A stretch of 64,000 nucleotides of DNA from positions 2,821,001 to 2,885,000 of the forward strand of contig NZ_CP094351.1 in the NCBI RefSeq assembly GCF_022807995.1, written 5' to 3'. Within the stretch, counting starts at the first letter, position 1. Each line of letters starts with the position of its first letter. A model generated the notes under the pieces. That model made no database searches and was not told the DNA's origin. It saw only the letters and a program-made list of their open reading frames with translations. Position numbers and translations under genes: made by a program. This stretch comes from Pseudomonas orientalis. GTDB lineage: Bacteria; Pseudomonadota; Gammaproteobacteria; Pseudomonadales; Pseudomonadaceae. Of this stretch, positions 35,450 to 44,179 are shown one piece after another.

Positions 35450-36073
35450 GTGAATAAACATCTAGATAATTACATCAGCAGCGCCCAAGCGATTGCCAAG
35501 CTCCTGGATCCGCACGCCGAGGTTATTATTCATGACCTGGCCTCCGGAAAGATTGCACATATCTTCAATGTGTTCTCTCAGCGGCGGGTCGGCGACAGTT
35601 CATTGACTGATATCAACGATGGGGCCTCATTCGATGGAGATGTTTCGGGCCCTTATCGAAAGGTGAACTTTGATCGCCGGCAGCTAAGGTCGGTTACCGC
35701 GGTGCTCCGAGATCCTGACGGAATTCAGATCGGGCTCTTATGCGTAAATTTTGACATCACTGTCATGAGCGGGATGGCAGAAATCGCTGCATCATTTTTA
35801 GGTCTTGAAAATACAGTCGAGAAGCCTCCGGCATTGTTTGCCACAGATTTTCAAGAGTTAGCGCACTCTATTATGGATGAGTTTTTGAGGGCTCGTAGGG
35901 TGACGTTGGCGTCGCTAACTTCAGAAGAAATGGTGGCACTGATGGGTGAAATGGATAAAGGCGGCGTCTTTGCGCTCCGCAATGCAACCAATTATATCTG
36001 CGAGCTGTTATCTCTATCACGGGCTACCGTATACAAATATTTAAGACGCTCTAGAGCAGGCACTGGTGATTAG
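35450..36073 (+). CDS. YheO/DauR-like PAS-HTH regulator
   Basis: A 207-residue regulator of the YheO/DauR type. The N-terminal YheO PAS-like domain includes AVIRDPDG-type AVLRDPDGIQIGLLCVNFD; the C-terminal HTH_22 ends NYICELLSLSRATVYKYLRR. DauR represses D-arginine use in Pseudomonas. The start is GTG at 35450 with GAGGCAG upstream. Divergent from the OCD-dipeptidase operon, which it probably controls. Confidence 0.82.
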   Translation: MNKHLDNYISSAQAIAKLLDPHAEVIIHDLASGKIAHIFNVFSQRRVGDSSLTDINDGASFDGDVSGPYRKVNFDRRQLRSVTAVLRDPDGIQIGLLCVNFDITVMSGMAEIAASFLGLENTVEKPPALFATDFQELAHSIMDEFLRARRVTLASLTSEEMVALMGEMDKGGVFALRNATNYICELLSLSRATVYKYLRRSRAGTGD

Positions 36074-36105
36074 TACACGTTCGCCATGCGCGTATGACCA
36101 AGCTC

Positions 36106-36177
36106 GCCAGCGTTTGACAGCTACGTCTTTCAAGGCGCTGTTGAATGAGCGTGGTTCTGGATGCGCCAACACTATGA
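36106..36177 (-). pseudogene. N-terminal scrap of NAD(P)H quinone reductase
   Basis: About 24 codons read NTLIVLAHPEPRSFNSALKD, the flavin-binding start of MdaB/NQO-type flavodoxin-like reductases, then lose resemblance before 36062. There is no ATG, and its first codons overlap the end of the EamA gene in another frame. A broken leftover. Confidence 0.6.
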
Positions 36178-37137
36178 GGGTGTTACCTTCTCCTTGCGAT
36201 TTTTGGGTCTCAGATAACCTCTTTTCTCCTGAGCCTGTGCGCCCGCCTTGCTGAGATTCACTACCAGCAGGCCAACAATAGTGAGGCTTGCACCCAGCAG
36301 AAATCCGAAACTCGTCTGTTCTCCAAGCCATAGATGACCCATGAATACGCCAAAGAGCGGACTCATGAAAGCCAGCACGCCAAGGCGAGCTGCGAGGTAG
36401 CGACGAAGCATCCAGAACCAGATTAAGTAGCTTGCTACTGACACGATTAATGTCTGGAAAACCAGGCTGGCTACTGCACCGTTTGAAAAAATCATTGGGC
36501 TTTGGCCCGCTAGCAGGCTTAAAGGCAACAGAAGGAGAAAGGCACCTGCCAGTTGGTAAAACAGGGTCTGGGTTGCCGGCGCTTCACTAAGGCGACTGGT
36601 ACGCACCGCTACCGTCGTAAATCCCCATGCAGCACCTGCGCACAAACCCAGCAGATCGCCCAGCAGACTGTCTGTGATGGCTAGCTGAGTAGCGACCCCA
36701 TCACGCGGCATGAGAAAGGTGATGGCAATACCCGCGAATGCTAAAGACATGCCAAGCCATTGAAGTGAACTAAGACGCTCCTCCGGCAGGCGCAGGTGCA
36801 GGCCGATGGCGGCGAATAACGGCGCGGTATAAAGAAAAACCGCCATATGCGAAGCACTTGTCCAGCGTAGTCCTTGCGCAACAAATAGAAACTCAGCGGC
36901 AAACAAAACGGCCACGACTAACCCGGAGCGGCACCAAATGTTTGGTAACCATACCTCCCGCATGATCCATTTTCCTATTAGCCAGACCAGGCATGCAGCG
37001 ACTCCGGAGCGAAAGGCGACCTGCATGATAGGGGCTATGTCGCCCGCAACCGCTTTCATCGCCACTTGCTGGGCACCCCATATGAGGCATAGCAGAACCA
37101 TCACCGCCGTGGCGGCTCCGTCTACTGACTTCCTCAT
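36172..37137 (-). CDS. EamA/RhaT-family exporter
   Basis: A 321-residue DMT-superfamily transporter with ten hydrophobic segments in two EamA repeats (about residues 10-140 and 155-290). Signs are MVLLCLIWGAQQVAMKAVAG at the start and WTSASHMAVFLYTAPLFAAI in helix 3-4. Such proteins export amino acids or other metabolites. AAGGTG precedes the ATG. Divergent from a LysR gene that may control it. Confidence 0.85.
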   Translation of the reverse strand: MRKSVDGAATAVMVLLCLIWGAQQVAMKAVAGDIAPIMQVAFRSGVAACLVWLIGKWIMREVWLPNIWCRSGLVVAVLFAAEFLFVAQGLRWTSASHMAVFLYTAPLFAAIGLHLRLPEERLSSLQWLGMSLAFAGIAITFLMPRDGVATQLAITDSLLGDLLGLCAGAAWGFTTVAVRTSRLSEAPATQTLFYQLAGAFLLLLPLSLLAGQSPMIFSNGAVASLVFQTLIVSVASYLIWFWMLRRYLAARLGVLAFMSPLFGVFMGHLWLGEQTSFGFLLGASLTIVGLLVVNLSKAGAQAQEKRGYLRPKNRKEKVTPS

Positions 37138-37359
37138 TTATCGACACCTTTTGATCTGCGCACCCCTTTACTTGTCGGCGACGACCTGCTTATCACCTCT
37201 GGTGATTTATCGTCAAACCAGGTTGCTCGGACAATCGGCATTGGCTTTTCCTTGGAAGTTGGGATCTGTTGTTGCCCTGCGGCGAACTTCGATTGTGCGA
37301 AAGTACACAAGCAGCTACAAATCATGTGTTTTCAGCCTATAGAAGAGAAAAACTACGTT

Positions 37360-38247
37360 ATGAGAGCTGATACGCCCCTTCGGGCCATCGCTTGTTTCGA
37401 CGCGGTCATGCGAACGGGAAGCGTCAGTCTTGCGGCAAGCCAGCTGTTTGTGACGCCGGGAGCCGTAGGGCAACAAATTCGCAAGCTGGAAGGTTGGCTA
37501 GGAACGCCGCTGTTTGTGCGTAATGTGCGCAGGCTACAACCAACGGCTGAAGCTCTGAGCTATTGGGAACAGGTGAAGCCGGCGCTTCGCCAGCTAGAGA
37601 TCGCCAATCTCGCCGTCCGAGGTCTTAGGGACAGGCAGGTACGTTTAAGCCTGCCGCCGGCGTTCGCTAACTCCTGGTTCGCAAAGCGGATGCCATTGTT
37701 CACGGAGCGTCATCCAGAGGTGCAACTGCACCTGAGCGCATCCACCGATACCGTGGACTTCAATGATGCTACCTGCGACCTGGCCGTGCGGCATTTCGAT
37801 GGGTATGGCAGTGACGTGAACGCAGAACTGCTCTTGCCAGATGAGGTAAGGGTTTATTGCAGCCCGGCTTACCGCGAACGGCTCCAGTTACATAGCCTTG
37901 ATTGTTTGCTGGGAGCAACCTTGCTCTATACGACGTCTCATGCCCACTGGTCTCAATGGTTATCATCGGTCGGGATGTCTCTCGATAGCTTCTCCAGCAG
38001 TCTCAAATTCGATCAGTCTGAGCTGGCAATCGACGCGGCGCGGCGCGATCAAGGTTTAGTCCTCACCAGCCCTTGGCTGGTTGAGGAAGACGTACAACGA
38101 GGCCTTCTCATGCCTGTCTTTGACGCGGTACTAAAGACTGGCAAGGGTTATTATCTGGTGCAGGCCAAAGATGTGGTGTTGGGCGAGGCAGCCCAACTGT
38201 TGCGCCGATGGCTTTGCGACGTAGCGCAGCGAGCTCAACAAAATTGA
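37360..38247 (+). CDS. LysR-type regulator, GcvA-like
   Basis: A 295-residue LysR protein of the GcvA branch: PLRAIACFDAVMRTGSVSLA, SQLFVTPGAVGQQIRKLEGW, then an effector domain with DLAVRHFDGYG and the LLPDEVRVYCSP strand. I start at ATG 37360; an upstream in-frame ATG at 37252 adds 36 residues of non-LysR sequence. Divergent from the EamA exporter with a 222-base gap, the usual layout for a LysR regulator and its target. Confidence 0.85.
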   Translation: MRADTPLRAIACFDAVMRTGSVSLAASQLFVTPGAVGQQIRKLEGWLGTPLFVRNVRRLQPTAEALSYWEQVKPALRQLEIANLAVRGLRDRQVRLSLPPAFANSWFAKRMPLFTERHPEVQLHLSASTDTVDFNDATCDLAVRHFDGYGSDVNAELLLPDEVRVYCSPAYRERLQLHSLDCLLGATLLYTTSHAHWSQWLSSVGMSLDSFSSSLKFDQSELAIDAARRDQGLVLTSPWLVEEDVQRGLLMPVFDAVLKTGKGYYLVQAKDVVLGEAAQLLRRWLCDVAQRAQQN

Positions 38248-38291
38248 TAACTTAAGCACACTCTGTCTTGGCTTTGCGCGAGGATCTGCCT

Positions 38292-38651
38292 TCATTTCTT
38301 CGCAGATGCCCATCGTCCTTTCATACCTGAGCGCAATTTGCCGGCGAGCCATGACAGGGCTATCGCTGGAATTGAGAGAAGGACCGCATAGATGATACCG
38401 ACGCCTAGCAACGGGGATGCACCAGAAATCGCCAAGACTACTGGGACCTGAGAGAGCATTACGATGCCGCCTGCGGACCATTGTGAGCTTCTTAGTGCTG
38501 CCCCAAGGATTACTGACAGCGCTAGCGCAGCGGGATAGATAATCGTCCAGTAACTAGCCAGGTCCCAAGGCTCCTCAGCCCCTGTGATTACTGAAACAAC
38601 AGTCCAAAATAATAGGGATACAACGCAGGTAGCAATGAATGCCATGAACAA
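38292..38651 (-). CDS. Hypothetical membrane protein
   Basis: A 119-residue protein with four hydrophobic stretches (FIATCVVSLLFWTVVSVI, YWTIIYPAALALSVILGAAL, GGIVMLSQVPVVLAI and LLGVGIIYAVLLSIPAIALS) and a basic C-terminal tail. No family recognised. It is probably a small inner-membrane protein and converges on the LysR gene. Confidence 0.6.
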   Translation of the reverse strand: MFMAFIATCVVSLLFWTVVSVITGAEEPWDLASYWTIIYPAALALSVILGAALRSSQWSAGGIVMLSQVPVVLAISGASPLLGVGIIYAVLLSIPAIALSWLAGKLRSGMKGRWASAKK

Positions 38652-38974
38652 TTTCTAAACCTTCGGAGCCTATCGGCTTGGGTCGTTATCGTACCTGTGG
38701 TTGAGGTTCCAGTCTTTTGATTTTGTTCTTAACCACCTTGTGGAAAATGACAAATTCCCGCGATTGCAGCCATCAACATGACGAGGGGGGGCCAGCCTTC
38801 GGCAATGGCTTTTTTCGTCGACTGGTTGTCCGGCGACTAAAGCCAAAATAACAATAGCCAGCTTAGAGGTTTCTAGACCTGAGCCCACGTAGTTGGCGTG
38901 TCCTATTGCTTTCTCGCGGCTGCCCGCTGCGCAAGGCTGCGAGCCACTATTGAATACGCACTCCATCGCTGAGT
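38652..38974. other. Intergenic, no supported gene
   Basis: A minus-strand frame of 98 codons spans most of this gap, but its composition (many Arg, Ser and His), lack of a ribosome site and lack of any familiar motif make it unconvincing. Confidence 0.4.
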
Positions 38975-39865
38975 TTACTGATCCAGCCGTTGACGAAACC
39001 GAGGAATAGCAAAATCCAGAAATCGCCTCATTTTCAGGGGCATTTGCCCAGGTGACATGTGAATCAGGTTGATAGGCGCCGACAAAGGCTCATATTTATC
39101 CAGCACAATCTCCAGCAGTCCCTCGCTGACCGCTTCCGCGACTTGATAGTGCAATAACTGAACGACTCCAACGCCATCAATGGCAGCCTGCGCTGCGGCT
39201 TCAGCGGTCGTCACCGATAAGCGCGGTGTAATCCGCCTCGTTGATTCTGTCACGCCATCTTTTGAGTGTTGAAAAGGCATAGGGGCGTCAAGTCGCACGG
39301 TTGGCAAATGCTGCAGATCTGCGTGACATTCAGGTCTTCCATACGCTTCCAGCAGCCTGGGACTGGCGCAAATTACAGTTCTCATGGCCCCCACCTGAGT
39401 GGCGATCATGCCGCTGTCAGCGAGTGTTCCGATGCGCACCGCCATGTCCACGTGGTCGTCAACGAGGTGCGCGTTGCGATCTGAAAGCAAAAGCCGAATG
39501 TTGATTTCGGAAAACTCCCCTAAAAACGCGTTGACGATCGGCAGCACATGCAGCCGACCGAACATGATTGGCGCGGTCAGGACCAGCTCGCCTTTGGGGG
39601 CAATGAATTCTCCGGCAGCTTCGCGTTCGGCCACCTCCAACTGCTCCAATATTCGGCGCGCCGCAGCCACGTAAGCCACCCCTGCATCAGTCAACGAGAG
39701 CCTGCGCGTGGTTCGAATCAATAAGCGGCTACCTATCAGCATCTCCAGGTCAGAAATTTTCCTGCTGATGGTGGGAAGGGGGATGTCGGCTAGCCGGCCG
39801 GCCGCCGTCAGGCTGCCAGCATCAATCGCAGCCACGAGCAGCTTCATTGCCTCAAATCTGTCCAT
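38975..39865 (-). CDS. LysR-type regulator, CrgA/AaeR-like
   Basis: A 296-residue LysR protein of the large group near DmlR/PtxR: MDRFEAMKLLVAAIDAGSLT, IPLPTISRKISDLEMLIGSR, RTTRRLSLTDAG, and the effector start GELVLTAPIMFGRLHVLPIV. The ATG at 39865 has GGAA upstream; a second ATG four codons earlier is possible. Divergent from the alpha/beta hydrolase at 40035 (170-base gap), which is its probable target. Confidence 0.85.
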   Translation of the reverse strand: MDRFEAMKLLVAAIDAGSLTAAGRLADIPLPTISRKISDLEMLIGSRLLIRTTRRLSLTDAGVAYVAAARRILEQLEVAEREAAGEFIAPKGELVLTAPIMFGRLHVLPIVNAFLGEFSEINIRLLLSDRNAHLVDDHVDMAVRIGTLADSGMIATQVGAMRTVICASPRLLEAYGRPECHADLQHLPTVRLDAPMPFQHSKDGVTESTRRITPRLSVTTAEAAAQAAIDGVGVVQLLHYQVAEAVSEGLLEIVLDKYEPLSAPINLIHMSPGQMPLKMRRFLDFAIPRFRQRLDQ

Positions 39866-40034
39866 GGAATGTTCCAATATTTGGTAGAGAGATTACCGAT
39901 ATTCTCTGATTATGCAGGTTTATTGAAACAGTCAATATAGCCTTATCAAGTGGGTGCGCCTGACGCTCGACAAGCCATGAACTCACCGCCTGATAGACCA
40001 CTTATCTTTTTCATTCAGTGTCCAAGGAGTTTGT

Positions 40035-40997
40035 ATGAGCATTAAAAGTTTATTAACGGCAACGGCCCTCAGTGCAGCGCTTCTCAGCGCAGGAGTCGAA
40101 GCGGCGGACATTAGCCGTCAAAGCGCAAGCGACGTCCAACACCATTTTGTCGAGGTAAAAGGGGTCAGCATCTTCTATCGGGAAGCGGGCGACCCTTCGG
40201 CGCCAACCATCGTGTTGCTTCATGGGTTCCCTACCTCATCCTTCATGTATCGCGACTTGATGTCGAAGCTGGCGGACCGTTACCACGTGATTGCCCCCGA
40301 CTTCCCGGGTTTTGGATTCTCGGACAGCCCTGATCGCGCGAAGTACTCATACACGTTCGACAACATCGCCAAAACCATGGACGGGTTTACTGAAGCGCTT
40401 GCGCTGAAGCGCTACGCGCTTCAAGTTTTCGACTATGGTGCGCCTGTAGGCTGGCGGATGGCCGTCGCACACCCCGATAGAATCACCGCAATCATCAGCC
40501 AAAACGGCAACGCTTACGTTGAAGGCCTCAGCGAGGGTTGGAACCCTATTCAACGTTACTGGAACGCTCCCAATGCCGAGAACCGCAACGCATTGCGCGA
40601 GTTGCTCAAGCCAGAATCAATCAAGTGGCAATACACGCATGGCGTAGCGGCCCCTGACAGGGTTGCACCGGAAACTTACACCTTGGATTACGCGTTCGTG
40701 TCGCGACCAGGTAACGATGAAATCCAGTTGGATTTGTTCGGAGACTATGCGACCAACGTGAAGCGCTACCCCGAGTTCCAGGCATATTTCCGCAAATATC
40801 AGCCGCCGATGTTGGCCGTATGGGGAAAGAACGATCCGTTTTTTCTCCCGGCAGGAGCGAACGCGTTCAAGCGTGATATTCCCAAAGCTGAGGTACATCT
40901 CTACGATACCGGGCACTTCGCACTGGAAACACACTTGAACGAGATCAGTGGCGAAATCCACCGTTTCCTAGACCGGAATGTGGTGCCGCAAAAATAA
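40035..40997 (+). CDS. Exported alpha/beta hydrolase with Asp nucleophile
   Basis: A 320-residue alpha/beta-fold hydrolase with a signal peptide (MSIKSLLTATALSAALLSAGVEA). The oxyanion motif is LLHGFPTSSF. The nucleophile elbow reads VFDYGAPVG, so the nucleophile is aspartate as in haloalkane dehalogenases and epoxide hydrolases, not serine. The acid is probably in GKNDPFF and the histidine in TGHFALE. An epoxide hydrolase or dehalogenase-like role is likely; the substrate is unknown. AAGGAG lies 5-10 bases before the ATG. Divergent from the LysR gene at 38975. Confidence 0.82.
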   Translation: MSIKSLLTATALSAALLSAGVEAADISRQSASDVQHHFVEVKGVSIFYREAGDPSAPTIVLLHGFPTSSFMYRDLMSKLADRYHVIAPDFPGFGFSDSPDRAKYSYTFDNIAKTMDGFTEALALKRYALQVFDYGAPVGWRMAVAHPDRITAIISQNGNAYVEGLSEGWNPIQRYWNAPNAENRNALRELLKPESIKWQYTHGVAAPDRVAPETYTLDYAFVSRPGNDEIQLDLFGDYATNVKRYPEFQAYFRKYQPPMLAVWGKNDPFFLPAGANAFKRDIPKAEVHLYDTGHFALETHLNEISGEIHRFLDRNVVPQK

Positions 40998-41130
40998 GCT
41001 CCGTCGCACATGTGCAACGGCGCACGGTGCGCTCGCTGTTGCTGGTCCTCTCTACTTACTCCTTAGGGTGTGGTGTGTTACGTGACTGAATAGCCCCTAG
41101 CTTCGTAGAAACATTTGACTGACTCCTTTT

Positions 41131-41316
41131 GGCCGATTGTGTTGAAAAAGTCGCTCCGCTCAAACTGCCCGGATATTGACCGTGGAAAATGCAACTTTTG
41201 CACGTTGCTACGTGAAGTCTGAGCCCGGAAGCCTCAACCAAAAATGAGGATTTCAATCTCAGACGCGTACTTTTCTGCAGTGGAAACCAAGGCCTACTTT
41301 TTCAACAGAATCGGCC
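41131..41316. mobile_element. MITE-like repeat, 186 bases
   Basis: The 21-base ends GGCCGATTGTGTTGAAAAAG(T) and, inverted at 41296-41316, GGCCGATTCTGTTGAAAAAG(T) differ at one position. The 144 bases between carry no gene with a familiar motif. No clear target duplication is seen. This is the form of a non-autonomous miniature element. Confidence 0.5.
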
Positions 41317-41528
41317 GTTTTCTGCACATCGTGAGAGTCAGTAAACGACCCAAAGCTGCCATAAGAGTTAAAAAACTGCCGTTCGCTTCGCCAGCTTTCG
41401 AGAGCTGCGCGGTGCAAAACGATGCAGGCTGCTCATATGGCCGATGTCCGCAGCCTGCAAACGGCTTACCAGATCCTCGCGTGCTCCTTGTCCGCCATCA
41501 CGAACGTATTCAAGCTCCGACGTTGTGA

Positions 41529-41672
41529 TCAATGCCACAGGAACCAATCTGACCGGGGATAAGGCATGTCATCCAGTCGGGTAGGGAAATCCGGTTCAGG
41601 GGCTCCCAGCAAGACGCCGGTAGAGTCGTCGTCGGTAAAGAAGAGTTTGGGTAGTTGATCACTCATATGGTG
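41529..41672 (-). CDS. Small hypothetical protein
   Basis: A 47-residue frame (start SDQLPKLFFTDDDSTGVLLG, end RSDWFLWH) just outside the outer IS66 end. Rich in Asp and Pro, no family recognised, no good ribosome site seen. It may be the remains of a longer gene cut by the insertion. Confidence 0.3.
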   Translation of the reverse strand, partial: HHMSDQLPKLFFTDDDSTGVLLGAPEPDFPTRLDDMPYPRSDWFLWH

Positions 41673-41733
41673 CGACCGGCTGAACGTAACCGTCCGAGCA
41701 ACACATCTTCCTGATGCCATCGGTTAAGGCGAT

Positions 41734-41761
41734 GGTGTCCACCTAAATTTAAGTGGACACC
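41734..41761. promoter_or_regulatory. Palindrome before outer IS66 tnpA
   Basis: GGTGTCCAC and GTGGACACC with a 10-base AT-rich centre, 28 bases before tnpA. The inner IS66 has the matching GCGTCCGC...GCGGACAC palindrome at 44205-44230 in the same place, so this is a conserved IS66 feature, probably a promoter or transposase-binding site. Confidence 0.55.
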
Positions 41762-41899
41762 ATTTTTAGCCTTTTTAAGCGGACGCCCATGCCACAAGAA
41801 CGCCGTTCCTATTCCAAGTCCTTCAAGGCCCAGGTCATTACTGAGTGCGCCCATCCTGACACTTCAATTGTATGCGTCCGGGCATCACGCCTTGCGTGA

Positions 41900-43468
41900 T
41901 TAGACCGGCTGCCACTTATGCGGCAGCAACTGATCGATCTCACTCGCCCGCTGCGTCGGCAAACGCATGAGGATATCCTTCAAATAGGCATACGGATCAT
42001 GGCCATTCAGCCGCGCAGACTGGATCAGACTCATGATCGCCGCCGCTCGTTTGCCGCTACGCAGCGATCCAGCGAAGAGCCAGTTTTTGCGTCCCAGCGC
42101 CCACGGCCGGATCTGGTTCTCTGCCCAGTTATTGTCAATAGGTACCGCCCCATCACTGAGGTAGCGCGACAGCGCTGCCCAGCGTTTCAGGCTGTAATCC
42201 AGTGCTCTGCAAATAGCCGAACCTTCAGGCACGAGGTCGCGCTGGGCGATCATCCAGGTATGCAGTCTATCCATCACCGGGACGGCTTTTTCTTGCCGTA
42301 TTCGGCGCCGTAAATCCGGCTCCAGATCGCGGACTTCGCTCTCGATTTCGTACAGCAACTGGATGTAGCGCAGGGCCTGCTCGGCGAGCATGCTCTTGTT
42401 GGTGGCGTGCAATTCGAAGAACTTGCGCCGGGCATGGGCCATGCAGCCGATCTCGGTCACACCGAGTTCGAAACTGGCCTTGTAGCCGCCAAAGTCATCA
42501 CACACCAGTTTGCCCTTCCAGTCTTGCAGGAAGTTGCGAGCATGTTCTCCGGCGCGGCTGGGGCTGAAGTCATAAACCACCGCTGCCACGTCCGAAAACT
42601 GGCTGGTGGCGTAGGCCCAAACATAGGAACGGTGCGTTTTCTTCGAGCCTGGCGCAAGCATCTGCACCGGTGTTTCATCAGCGTGGACGACCTGCTGCCC
42701 AAGCACCACATCGCGCAGCGCGTCAACCAAGGGCTGCAACTGCACGCCGGTAATGCCAACCCATTGAGCCAAAGTGGAACGTGGAATCGCCAGGCCCGCT
42801 CGACCGAAAATCGACTCTTGGCGGTAAAGCGGCAGGTGGTCGGCAAACTTGGCGATCATGACGTGGGCCAGCAGCCCGGCGGTCGGGATACCCTTGTCGA
42901 TGACCTGTGCCGGAACGGGTGCCTGGATCAGCGTTTCGCACTCATCGCATACCCACTTGCCACGGACATGGCGTTCGACGGTGAACACGCCGGGCGTGTA
43001 GTCCAGCTTCTCGCTGACGTCCTCACCGATGCGCTTGAGGGCGCAGCCGCATGGGCAGTGGGTGTTGTCCGGTTCGTGATGGATCAGCGTGCGTGGAAAC
43101 TCTGCCGGCAACGCGGTGCGCTTGGGCTTTTGCTTTTTCTCGGTCGCCGCTGGCGCGGTTTGCAAGGCTTGAAGCTCGGCCTCAATCGCCGCGATATCGG
43201 TATCGATCAGGTCATCGAGCAAGCTGGCCTGCTCAGGATTCATCTGCTCGCTGCGCTTGGCAAACTTCAAGCGCTTGAGCTGGGCGATTTCGTGGGTCAG
43301 CTTCTCGATCACCGTTTGATCGCGGTTGATCTTCTTGCCCATGGTCTCGACCGTCTTGCCCATCGTCTCGACTTGCTGGTCGAGTGTCTCGACACGCTGT
43401 ATCAACTGCGCCGCCAAAGCGCGCAGTTGTTCAGGGGTCAGGTGATCGAGATTGGGGAGCGAAGTCAT
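41900..43468 (-). CDS. tnpC: IS66 transposase TnpC (inner)
   Basis: A 522-residue DDE transposase. N-terminal leucine-rich coiled coil (residues about 15-65), a zinc-finger-like CPCGCALKRIGED, and the acidic triad: HADETPVQML, CDDFGGYKA and NWAENQIRPWALGRKNWLF. The C-terminal SAR(L)NGHDPYAYLKDIL tail is typical of IS66. It is the most 3' gene of the element, about 60 bases after tnpB and 30 bases from the terminal repeat. Confidence 0.93.
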   Translation of the reverse strand: MTSLPNLDHLTPEQLRALAAQLIQRVETLDQQVETMGKTVETMGKKINRDQTVIEKLTHEIAQLKRLKFAKRSEQMNPEQASLLDDLIDTDIAAIEAELQALQTAPAATEKKQKPKRTALPAEFPRTLIHHEPDNTHCPCGCALKRIGEDVSEKLDYTPGVFTVERHVRGKWVCDECETLIQAPVPAQVIDKGIPTAGLLAHVMIAKFADHLPLYRQESIFGRAGLAIPRSTLAQWVGITGVQLQPLVDALRDVVLGQQVVHADETPVQMLAPGSKKTHRSYVWAYATSQFSDVAAVVYDFSPSRAGEHARNFLQDWKGKLVCDDFGGYKASFELGVTEIGCMAHARRKFFELHATNKSMLAEQALRYIQLLYEIESEVRDLEPDLRRRIRQEKAVPVMDRLHTWMIAQRDLVPEGSAICRALDYSLKRWAALSRYLSDGAVPIDNNWAENQIRPWALGRKNWLFAGSLRSGKRAAAIMSLIQSARLNGHDPYAYLKDILMRLPTQRASEIDQLLPHKWQPV

Positions 43469-43529
43469 GGTGCCGATTTTGCCAGACCAGACTATTCGCG
43501 GCGATAGACCGATAGGCTAATGGCAGCCG

Positions 43530-43865
43530 CTAAAGCAGTGTGATCGCGCCGCCGGAGCCCGCGCGTTGCCATGGCAGGCCCAGCACCAACGCCTGAAGTT
43601 GCTCGGTATCCAGTTCCATTTCAGAGCCATGACGAATGCCAGGCCAGTGAAATTTGCCTTGATTCAAGCGGCGAGCAGCCAGCCAGATACCGAAGCCGTC
43701 ATGCACCAACACTTTCATCCGTGTGGCTCGGCGATTGGCGAACAGATAAGCACAGTGCGGCTTCGCCGCACCGAACACCGCGATCACTCTGGCCAATGCG
43801 GTTTCGGTGCCCGCTCGCATGTCCATCGGTTCAGTGGCGAGCCAGATGGAGTCGATGCGGATCAT
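43530..43865 (-). CDS. tnpB: IS66 accessory protein TnpB (inner)
   Basis: A 111-residue IS66 Orf2-like protein: IRIDSIWLATEPMDMRAGTE, HCAYLFANRRATRMKVLVHD, GIWLAARRLNQGKFHWPG. Its start overlaps the tnpA stop by 4 bases (ATGA), as usual for IS66. Needed for transposition in the family, exact job unknown. Confidence 0.9.
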   Translation of the reverse strand: MIRIDSIWLATEPMDMRAGTETALARVIAVFGAAKPHCAYLFANRRATRMKVLVHDGFGIWLAARRLNQGKFHWPGIRHGSEMELDTEQLQALVLGLPWQRAGSGGAITLL

Positions 43866-44179
43866 TGAGCGAGCCCACGGATGAATCGGGCGCATCCTTC
43901 GGGATCGGAAGTTGGCCACTTTACCGTGAGCGTTTGTTGGCCAAGTGGTAACTCGATGATCGCCAACGCTTCGGTTTTTCGCTGTGGTTCGACTTTCAAA
44001 GGAATGAAAGCTGGCAGCGCGATTGTCTGTTGATCACGATAAAGCGGTAGCCAACGGCGCACGACATTAGCGTTGATACCGTGACTCATCGCAATAGCCG
44101 CCACGGAAACACCAGGCTGCTGGCACTCGTGGACGACCTGGGCTTTGAAGGATTTTGAATAGGACTTACGTTCACGCAT
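43862..44179 (-). CDS. tnpA: IS66 accessory protein TnpA (inner)
   Basis: A 105-residue HTH protein: RKSYSKSFKAQVVHECQQPG and VAAIAMSHGINANVVRRWLP form the helix-turn-helix. The C-terminus ends SDPEGCARFIRGLAQ. First gene of the inner element, 100 bases from the terminal repeat; translation coupled to tnpB. Confidence 0.9.
   Translation of the reverse strand: MRERKSYSKSFKAQVVHECQQPGVSVAAIAMSHGINANVVRRWLPLYRDQQTIALPAFIPLKVEPQRKTEALAIIELPLGQQTLTVKWPTSDPEGCARFIRGLAQ

Noticed and set aside
38670..38966. 98-codon minus-strand frame
   Set aside because: No ribosome site, unlikely composition and no motif; probably chance.
42407..43507. Plus-strand open frame of 366 codons opposite IS66 tnpC
   Set aside because: Antisense shadow of the transposase gene, which has the full DDE triad on the other strand.
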